From JAZKIX01 sp040384645 (lineage in GTDB: Bacteria; Pseudomonadota; Gammaproteobacteria; Burkholderiales; Burkholderiaceae_D): a stretch of DNA of 64,000 nt. Made by a program: the position numbers and the translations under genes. Location: positions 4,569-68,568 of the forward strand of contig JAZKIX010000085.1 of the NCBI GenBank assembly GCA_040384645.1. The letters run 5' to 3'. Shown piece after piece: positions 49,622 to 56,361 of the stretch (position 1 is its first letter; the number at the start of each line of letters is the position of its first letter). The notes under the pieces were generated by a model. It did no database searches. It saw nothing but the letters and a program-made list of their open reading frames with translations, and had not been told where the DNA came from.

Positions 49622-51415
49622 ATGAAACTTGAACCGCAGACTGGCTGGCATTGTAGCGAAGCAGGATTCGATAGCTTTGACGGCACACGCCTGTTTTATC
49701 GCAGCTGGCAACCGCGCACGGCGGATGCCGGTGGCGCGCAGAGGGCGCTGGTATTTTTGCATCGCGGGCATGAACATTCGGGCCGGATCGGGCCGCTGGT
49801 GGAGCAGTTTGGCCGGCAAGTCGATTGGGCTTTTGCCTGGGATGCGCGCGGTCACGGCCACTCGCCGGGCGAGCGTGGCGATGCGCCGGATTTCATGACA
49901 CTGGTGCAGGATTTCGACCGCTTTATCCAGCACATTTCGCTCACGCACGGTATCGCGCAGGAGAATATGTTCATCGTTGCCAACAGTGTCGGCGCGGTAA
50001 TCGCGGCTACCTGGCTGCACGACTATGCACCACGGGTGCGCGGCGTGATCATGGCGGCGGCGGCGTTCGATATCAATCTGTATGTGCCGTTAGCCAAACC
50101 AGCTTTGCGACTGGCGCTGTGCTTCAAGCCGGCGCTGTTTGTCACCAGTTATATCCGCTCATCAATGCTGACGCACTCCAAGGAACAGGCTGCCGCGTAT
50201 GACAGCGATCCTTTGATTACCAAGAATATTTCGGCGCGGGTCTTGCTCGACCTGGCCGATACCGCCAAGCGCGTGGTGCAGGATGCCGCCGCCATCGATG
50301 TGCCGGTGCTGATGCTGGCGGCGGATAAAGATTTTGTGGTGAAACTGAAGCCGCAACGTCAATTTTTTGAACGCCTTTCGTCACCCTTAAAAAAATTGGT
50401 CGTACTCAAGGGTTGTTATCACGCAGTGTTTTACGAGCGCGATACTAGCGAGGCGTTGGGACTGAGCCGGCAATTTATCGCCGATTGCTATGAGCGCGAT
50501 TTGACACCGCAGCAGCATTACCTCGATGCCGACAAGGATAGCGCCAGCGCCAGACAGTATGCGGCCTTGCAAAACGGCAGCTCCACCAGCGCAATTAGCA
50601 AACTGTTTTTTGGCATCCAGCGCGTGATGCTGGGTGTGCTGGGGCCACTGAGCAATGGCATGAAAATCGGCTTGACGCATGGCTTCGATTCCGGCGCCTC
50701 GCTCGATTATGTGTACCGCAATCAAGAAGGCGGACGACTGATAATCGGCAAGTTTATCGATCGCGGTTATCTCGATGCGATTGGCTGGCGCGGGATTCGC
50801 CTGCGCAAGGTGCACATGCAGCAAGCACTATCTAATTTGATCGCGCAACATGATGGCGTGCGGCCACTGCGGATTCTCGATATTGCGGCAGGTTCAGGAC
50901 GGTATGTGCTGGAGACGGTGAAGCGTTTTCAAGACAAGGACATTCAAATTACCCTGCGCGATTTCGCCCAGCATAATCTGGATCAGGCCAAAGAACTGGC
51001 GGGGCATTTGCAATTGAATGCGACGGTCGAATATCAGTTGCGCGACGCATTTAGTCCGGCTAGTTATGGGCAGGACGAAGCTAAGTACGACATCGTGATT
51101 GTGTCGGGCCTGTATGAACTATTCAGCGAAAACGCGATGGTGCTGCGATCCTTGCAAGGCATCGCGAGCCAGATGGCCGACGGCGCGCACCTGATCTACA
51201 CCGGCCAGCCGTGGCATCCGCAGATCGACATGATTGCGCAAACCCTGACCAATCATCGCGGCACGCCTTGGCTGATGCGACCGCGTCCACAGAATGAAAT
51301 GGATGCGCTGGTCGTCAGCGTCGGTTGTCAAAAAATCGCCAGCCAGATCGGCATCGCCGGTATCTTTACGGTGTCGGTGGCGCAGAAGACCGTAACGCCA
51401 GCCGCAGCCGGTTAA
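49622..51415 (+). CDS. ynbC: Alpha/beta hydrolase - SAM methyltransferase fusion (YnbC-like)
   Basis: 597 residues. N-terminal alpha/beta hydrolase (about 1-310): HRGHEHSGR oxyanion region, DARGHGHSPGERG, nucleophile Ser in IVANSVGAVIA, acid in LAADKDFVV and His in LKGCYHAVFYE, as in monoacylglycerol-lipase-like enzymes. C-terminal class I methyltransferase (about 390-590): SAM motif LRILDIAAGSGRYVLE. The same two-domain order is known for E. coli YnbC. Substrate unknown; a lipid is likely from the context. The last 50 bases overlap the 3' end of the converging ynbA gene. Confidence 0.88.
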   Translation: MKLEPQTGWHCSEAGFDSFDGTRLFYRSWQPRTADAGGAQRALVFLHRGHEHSGRIGPLVEQFGRQVDWAFAWDARGHGHSPGERGDAPDFMTLVQDFDRFIQHISLTHGIAQENMFIVANSVGAVIAATWLHDYAPRVRGVIMAAAAFDINLYVPLAKPALRLALCFKPALFVTSYIRSSMLTHSKEQAAAYDSDPLITKNISARVLLDLADTAKRVVQDAAAIDVPVLMLAADKDFVVKLKPQRQFFERLSSPLKKLVVLKGCYHAVFYERDTSEALGLSRQFIADCYERDLTPQQHYLDADKDSASARQYAALQNGSSTSAISKLFFGIQRVMLGVLGPLSNGMKIGLTHGFDSGASLDYVYRNQEGGRLIIGKFIDRGYLDAIGWRGIRLRKVHMQQALSNLIAQHDGVRPLRILDIAAGSGRYVLETVKRFQDKDIQITLRDFAQHNLDQAKELAGHLQLNATVEYQLRDAFSPASYGQDEAKYDIVIVSGLYELFSENAMVLRSLQGIASQMADGAHLIYTGQPWHPQIDMIAQTLTNHRGTPWLMRPRPQNEMDALVVSVGCQKIASQIGIAGIFTVSVAQKTVTPAAAG

Positions 51416-51983
51416 TCACGGTCCACAGCGACAACAGCAGCACCAGCCACAGCGCCGCATTGAGCCAGAGCGGCGCTGCACCGCACCCGATCATCAACGC
51501 CAGCACACCGAAGGCAAAAGCGCGGTCGCTTTTGCCCATCGGCCCGTCGAAGCGGCGTTTTGACCCCACCATCAGCGCCAGCACGCCGGCAAATTCAGCC
51601 AGCAGAGCGGCAATTACCACCAACACCAGCAACGGTGCCGAAATCGTCGCCACCAGCGCGAACGGCAAGGTCAAGGCCACATCGGACACTTGATCCCCCA
51701 TTTCATTAAGGATTGCGCCCAAAGGAGTTTTCTGGCCGCTGGCATTGGCCAGCATGCCGTCAATCGCATTGAGCGCCATCCGCAGCAACATGAATACGGG
51801 CAGTCCAAACCAGAGCCATCGTGTGCTTGGATTGACAACCAAGGCCGCGCCATAGGCCAGCGACAGGATCATGGCAAACAAGGTGACTTGATTGGGACTG
51901 ATGTGCGATGCCATCAAGCCCCGGATGAAGGGGCTCAGCAATTGCTGGAATTTGGGTTTGAGTTGGTAAATGGACAGTGTCAT
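51366..51983 (-). CDS. ynbA: CDP-alcohol phosphatidyltransferase family protein (YnbA-like)
   Basis: 205 residues, five or six hydrophobic segments. The CDP-OH-P motif region reads NAIDGMLANASGQKTPLGAI then LNEMGDQVSD. Against the canonical D-x2-D-G-x2-A-R-x8-9-G-x3-D-x3-D, the first and third Asp are Asn and the Arg is Asn, while the second and fourth Asp are kept. Family enzymes join a CDP-lipid to an alcohol or phospho-alcohol. Its ATG overlaps the stop of the upstream phosphatase gene by four bases (ATGA), a tight translational coupling. Confidence 0.86.
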   Translation of the reverse strand: MTLSIYQLKPKFQQLLSPFIRGLMASHISPNQVTLFAMILSLAYGAALVVNPSTRWLWFGLPVFMLLRMALNAIDGMLANASGQKTPLGAILNEMGDQVSDVALTLPFALVATISAPLLVLVVIAALLAEFAGVLALMVGSKRRFDGPMGKSDRAFAFGVLALMIGCGAAPLWLNAALWLVLLLSLWTVINRLRLALRSSAPPTP

Positions 51984-53203
51984 GTGTCTAAAGGCGTTGG
52001 CAAATGCGTTGAAAAGTGAAGTGGAAAACGCTCTGAAAAATGCTTGGCCAGCAGCTTACTTCGGCTATAGCCCATCGCGCAATGCAGATACACCGTCCTG
52101 CCCTGCCCGATATGTTCGGCAATAACAGCGGCAATCTGGTCCATCACCGCCGGCGCGGGCCGATGTAAATCGAGCAAGGGAAAGTGATGGTAAGGCTGGC
52201 GACGCAGGCTGGGCGTTTCGCTCAATTCATTCGCCAGATCGATCACCACGCAATGCTCCGGCAAGGTTGCCGCTTCTGCGACACTCAGGCGACGCCCGAC
52301 CAACAACTGGTCGCGCCATTGGACGTAAGGCCGGCGGCCACGCTCACGCAAGCGCACGCAATGCCAGGTGAGGCGATAGCCGATTAAATACGGCGCATAC
52401 ATCAGCCAGATCCAGAGCGGATAGCGGCCATTATTTTTACGCAAGAAATGGCGGTCGTCGCGTTGATAGGCCAGCGCCACCAAGAGCAAACTAGCTACCA
52501 AATACAGCGGCGCAAGATTATTCGGAATTAGCAAGCTGAGTAACCACAGGATCGCTGCCGCGACACAATAACTGAGCGCCACCGTAGACCGGACGCCCCT
52601 CTTCCGAATCAACAAAACCGCCAAGCAGCCAAGCAACAGTCCAGCGACGACATCGAGCACATGATGTTGATAGGTCAATAGCGTAGAAATCGCTACCAGC
52701 GTGAGCCAGATTGCCAGGACTGTGCGCGCCAGAGAATGCTTTACCAGCGGATACAGAGATTGCCAAGCGATAACGCAAAAGGCGACGTGCAAGGACGGCA
52801 ACTGGTTATACGGCCGATCAAAAAAAGATAAGACATCAAATAATGGCGCTAATACAGGCGGATCGATGGCGGGCCTGCTCATGCCAAATTGCAAGGGGAA
52901 AATCGCAAATATCAGCGCAGCCGCCAGCGTGGTAACCACAGTGCGCTGACTCAAGAGGCGCACATCGTTTTCGCTGCGGACCCAGGCAAAACTAAGGGTA
53001 AAAAACAGGATCGAGCTCGCATACGGAATGATCATCCATGGCAAAAACGGGATGCCTTGTTCGAAAGAAAATGCGACGTTGTGCGTGACATGTTGCTGCT
53101 GCGCCAGCCAGTTGGTGAGCGGATAACACAAGCCAAATACCAGCGAATTGATCAGGCAATGGCGGATGCGTATCGGCCATTTGGCGATGGTTTGCTGTTC
53201 CAT
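51980..53203 (-). CDS. ynbD: PAP2 - dual-specificity phosphatase fusion (YnbD-like)
   Basis: 407 residues. The N-terminal membrane PAP2-type domain (about 1-245) has NQLPSLHVAFCVIAW (motif 2) and STLLTYQHHVLDVVAGLLLG (motif 3). The C-terminal soluble domain (about 280-400) is a dual-specificity/tyrosine-type phosphatase with the P-loop VYLHCAMGYSRSKLLA (C-x5-R). A DSP-type enzyme, PTPMT1, dephosphorylates phosphatidylglycerophosphate in mitochondria, so a lipid-phosphate substrate is a fair inference. First gene of a two-gene minus-strand operon with ynbA. Confidence 0.88.
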   Translation of the reverse strand: MEQQTIAKWPIRIRHCLINSLVFGLCYPLTNWLAQQQHVTHNVAFSFEQGIPFLPWMIIPYASSILFFTLSFAWVRSENDVRLLSQRTVVTTLAAALIFAIFPLQFGMSRPAIDPPVLAPLFDVLSFFDRPYNQLPSLHVAFCVIAWQSLYPLVKHSLARTVLAIWLTLVAISTLLTYQHHVLDVVAGLLLGCLAVLLIRKRGVRSTVALSYCVAAAILWLLSLLIPNNLAPLYLVASLLLVALAYQRDDRHFLRKNNGRYPLWIWLMYAPYLIGYRLTWHCVRLRERGRRPYVQWRDQLLVGRRLSVAEAATLPEHCVVIDLANELSETPSLRRQPYHHFPLLDLHRPAPAVMDQIAAVIAEHIGQGRTVYLHCAMGYSRSKLLAKHFSERFPLHFSTHLPTPLDT

Positions 53204-53254
53204 CCGATGAAATTCCTTGTTTTAGTCGATGGCGGTAGGGCATTATCCTTGACC

Positions 53255-54334
53255 ATGACGATTAATCAAAAATATCAACGCTGCATGGTGATGGCAGGCG
53301 GTGGATTTCGCTTCGGCTATTTCCTCGGCATGTATGCCGCCGCGGTCGAAACCGGCAATCGGCCGGACCTGTTGTTAGCCAGTTGCGGCGGCTCGATTGC
53401 TGCTGCCATCATTCATGCGCTACCCGACGATGGCGCACGCAAGGACTGGGTCAGTTCGGCGGCAATGTATGACTTTTTATGCAGCCTGCAATCGACACCC
53501 AAGGCGGCGATTCACCGCACCGTATTGCATGCGGTCAAACGACGGCTGCAGTCGGGCCGGGCTGAATGGATTCCCGATTTATTCGACGATTATTTTTTCG
53601 ATATTCCCGCCCAGTTGCCGTTACCGCTGCCAGCCGCCATACCGGAGGTGGCGCTGGCGATTGTGGGCGGCAAAATATTATTTACACAGAGTGAGGTAGG
53701 CCAACCGCGTGCCGGACGTAAGCTATTTGCCGAAACCGTGTTTTGCAATGCGCGCAGTGCCGCTTTGCTGGAGGGCATGCAAGCGCCTTTGAGCGAGTTG
53801 CAATGGGGCGACAATACCGTGGCGCCTGCCCTGCTGACGGATATTTCCATGCCCATCGGTGATGCAGTACGGATCTCGATTTCAGACATGTTTTATTTCC
53901 GCTGTCATTCGCACGGGACATCGCATTACACCGGAGGTGTGATCGACCTGTTCCCGATTGAGGTGGCGCACCGGCTAGCCAACCATGTGACGATGGAAAT
54001 CAAGTCGCCCTTCAACCAGACACTATCGATCCCAGCCTGGCGCGCAGTTTTGGGCATCGATGGCAATGCGCGCTTGCGCCATGTGCACCGGCAAGTCGCC
54101 GATGTCTGGGTCGATGCCTCCGATGTCGATACCGTCTTGGCCAATAACAGCATGCAAAAAAAGCTGGCGTGGCGCCAAAACCGGATTCGCCTGATCATGC
54201 CGCCGACCCATGCCAGCTATGTGGCCGACGTCGAAGCGCAATGGCAATACGGCTATCGACGCGCGCTGGAAGCCTTCGGCCACGCCGAGCCAAACCATAC
54301 ACAGCACATGCGCTATAAAGCCAAACATAACTAA
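53255..54334 (+). CDS. Patatin-like phospholipase-fold protein
   Basis: 359 residues. Oxyanion-type glycine motif VMAGGGFRFGYFLGMYAAA (about residues 12-30) and nucleophile elbow LASCGGSIAAAI (G-x-S-x-A, about 45) are present. The expected DGG/DGA with the catalytic Asp appears as SHYTGGVIDLFPIEVA, so the Asp position is Thr, with an Asp four residues later. It may be a weak or inactive hydrolase, or the later Asp substitutes. The gene starts 51 bases from ynbD on the other strand, sharing a divergent promoter region, and ends 12 bases before an SDR gene. Confidence 0.82.
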   Translation: MTINQKYQRCMVMAGGGFRFGYFLGMYAAAVETGNRPDLLLASCGGSIAAAIIHALPDDGARKDWVSSAAMYDFLCSLQSTPKAAIHRTVLHAVKRRLQSGRAEWIPDLFDDYFFDIPAQLPLPLPAAIPEVALAIVGGKILFTQSEVGQPRAGRKLFAETVFCNARSAALLEGMQAPLSELQWGDNTVAPALLTDISMPIGDAVRISISDMFYFRCHSHGTSHYTGGVIDLFPIEVAHRLANHVTMEIKSPFNQTLSIPAWRAVLGIDGNARLRHVHRQVADVWVDASDVDTVLANNSMQKKLAWRQNRIRLIMPPTHASYVADVEAQWQYGYRRALEAFGHAEPNHTQHMRYKAKHN

Positions 54335-54346
54335 GCGACCGGCGCG

Positions 54347-55084
54347 ATGAAGATCATGATCATTGGCGGCACCAGCGGCATCGGCCTGGCGCTGGCGCTG
54401 CATTATTTGCAGGACGGTGCGGAAGTGGCGATCTGCGGGCGTGATCTGGCTAGGGTCGATCCGGCAGTGGTCGCGCAGCATGCGGCTCTGCGTTTATATG
54501 CACTCGACATCGCCAACAAAGCAGCCGTCGCCGCTGCGCTCGATGATTTTATCGGCGCCGGCAAGCTCGATCTGTTGATCGTGACCGCGGGGTTTTATTT
54601 TAATTCGCCCCGCGTGACGCTGGACGAGTCTACGACCCTGCGCATGTTGCAAACCAATGTCAGCGGCTTGCATCAAGCCTTCGAGCTGGCAGCGCAAAAA
54701 ATGCTGTCCCACAAAGCGGGACAATTGGTGGCGATTGCATCGATTGCCGGATTATTGCGCGACAGTCCCACCGGCTCGCTCTACGGCGCCAGCAAACGTG
54801 CCGTGATCGGCGTGTGCGAGGTGTATCGCAAGGCCTTGGCACCCTTTGGCATCGACGTCACGGTGATCGTGCCCGGTTATATCGACACCGCCAAATTGCG
54901 CGAACTGAACGGCGGCGATGCCAGCCACAAGCCATTCTTAATGTCCGAAGCGCAGGCGGTGAATCGTATCGTGCAAGCCATCGCACAACGTCAGGCGAGT
55001 TGTGTGTTTCCATGGCAAATGCATTGGCTGGTGAGGCTGTTCAATTGCTTGCCATCGGGATTGCGTAGCTTGCGCGGAAAGTAA
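54347..55084 (+). CDS. Short-chain dehydrogenase/reductase
   Basis: 245 residues, classical SDR. Cofactor motif IGGTSGIGLALALHY at the very N-terminus, VTAGFY (NAG-type) near residue 85, catalytic Ser in VAIASIAGLL and the YGASK Tyr-Lys pair near residue 150. Close to the group that reduces acyl or keto-lipids, but the substrate cannot be read. Directly follows the patatin-like gene and is likely co-transcribed with it. The C-terminus (FPWQMHWLVRLFNCLPSGL) is amphipathic and may touch the membrane. Confidence 0.88.
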   Translation: MKIMIIGGTSGIGLALALHYLQDGAEVAICGRDLARVDPAVVAQHAALRLYALDIANKAAVAAALDDFIGAGKLDLLIVTAGFYFNSPRVTLDESTTLRMLQTNVSGLHQAFELAAQKMLSHKAGQLVAIASIAGLLRDSPTGSLYGASKRAVIGVCEVYRKALAPFGIDVTVIVPGYIDTAKLRELNGGDASHKPFLMSEAQAVNRIVQAIAQRQASCVFPWQMHWLVRLFNCLPSGLRSLRGK

Positions 55085-55109
55085 TTCTGCGTTTGACCGT
55101 GCTTGGCCT

Positions 55110-55904
55110 CTACAAATCTTCCACCGGCGTATGACCCGACAGCCAATTCAGTTCGCTATCTAATGCAAATTGGCTAGGCCAACTGCGCTCTGGCACGCCC
55201 CAATCTTTGAAATTCAAGACCAGTTCGCATAGCTCGCGGGTCGCTTGTGCGGTCGGTGCGCGCATCAGCGCGTCGGCGCGTTGCAGGTATTGCTCGGGTT
55301 TGTCGGCGGCGCGTTCCAACATGCGTGAGGCCCATTTGTGATAAGGGAAAAACAGCCGGTTATGTGCCAGCAGGACGCGGGTTGTAAACAGCACGGCCCT
55401 GACCGCGGACCAATTCAAGAGGTAGGGATTATCGTGTCGTTCCGCTTCGCCAACGTACCAATGCATTGCCTGCACTTGCGCCACGAAACGTTGAATATGT
55501 TGGATGCGAGTCGATTCGTCGTAGGTGTTAATACGGTCAACCAAGGCTTGTAAATGGCTGCTGTCGGCGCGCGACCATGCGATGTAAGCGTTCAGGAAGG
55601 CGGCGCGGGCGGGTTCGCTGCCTTTTTCGGCGACCAGTTCCAAAAAACTACTGCCCATGAATTTACCATCGACGTATCCGCCTTGGTAATCAGTGTAATC
55701 GGTTGAATAAAAGGTGAGGTCAGCAGATGCCTGGCGCGCCTGATAGGCAGCTTCGTCGACGATGATCATCACATCGACATCGCTGTCGGCCTTGCCAAAT
55801 TCTTTGACCAGAGAACCGCCAACCAGGATGGCTTGCACTTCATTTTTTTGCGAGAAATCCTGGACAAAACGATCCAGCGCCTGCTGGTGATGGGAAAGCA
55901 ACAT
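55110..55904 (-). CDS. Nucleotidyltransferase-domain protein
   Basis: About 264 residues. The N-terminal pol-beta-type nucleotidyltransferase motif is ILVGGSLVKEFGKADSDVDVMI (GGS with D-x-D, seen in its parts GGSLVKEFG and SDVDVM), at about residues 25-48. The C-terminal helical domain has no match I know. Such enzymes transfer NMP to small molecules, proteins or tRNA; this one resembles the aminoglycoside-type group only in layout. Start 55904 gives the natural helical N-terminus. Converges on the SDR gene with 25 bases between. Confidence 0.8.
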   Translation of the reverse strand: MLLSHHQQALDRFVQDFSQKNEVQAILVGGSLVKEFGKADSDVDVMIIVDEAAYQARQASADLTFYSTDYTDYQGGYVDGKFMGSSFLELVAEKGSEPARAAFLNAYIAWSRADSSHLQALVDRINTYDESTRIQHIQRFVAQVQAMHWYVGEAERHDNPYLLNWSAVRAVLFTTRVLLAHNRLFFPYHKWASRMLERAADKPEQYLQRADALMRAPTAQATRELCELVLNFKDWGVPERSWPSQFALDSELNWLSGHTPVEDL

Positions 55905-56042
55905 GCAAATCCTCGTCAAAATCAAAGGGATGTTTAGAGGCGAATCGGAGGACCAACAGTGATATCTGCACACTGCCAACCTGCTACTGGAATCGGGATA
56001 AAACTAGTAGATCAACCAGAAGAAATAATTAGACGAGATAAG

Positions 56043-56147
56043 TAGGGTGTGCGGGGCCGCCGAGGCCGTGCGCACCAAATGATCCGCAACGTTATGGTGC
56101 GCATCACCGCGAGCACAGCCAACTGTGGTGCGCACGGCGCACCCTAC
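56043..56147. repeat. MITE-like element containing the GC-rich 32-bp repeat (copy B)
   Basis: Begins TAGGGTGTGC and ends GCGCACCCTA (one mismatch), with a second inverted pair GCCGTGCGCACC and GGTGCGCACGGC. The left 32 bases recur at 6554-6585. Confidence 0.65.
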
Positions 56148-56213
56148 GCACGCTTTGTCTATCTGCTGGCAGTCTATCGAACCGTTTTACATCCCTGCCA
56201 TAAAAATATTAAA

Positions 56214-56288
56214 GGGGGGTATTGGCAAAAATACCGCCTTACCCGCACGTTTTTATTGGCACAAATAAAATACAGGAGGCAGTATATT
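56214..56288 (-). repeat. Dispersed 75-bp repeat, copy 12
   Basis: Inverted copy: GGGGGGTATTGGC at left with the GGC...GCC hairpin, CCGCACGTTTTTATTGGC core and ATAC...GTAT hairpin at right. Lies 73 bases beyond the GH52 stop. Confidence 0.87.
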
Positions 56289-56361
56289 TACTGGAAAGAT
56301 GTCATCCACAACTGCCGCGAGGGCAAACCTACTGCCCTCGCGGCGATCTGGAGTGACGCAA

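Noticed and set aside
2085..56288. The 75-bp repeat as a riboswitch or thermosensor family
   Set aside because: Copies occur in both orientations relative to genes, also between converging genes, and next to unrelated functions, which does not fit a cis-regulatory RNA class.
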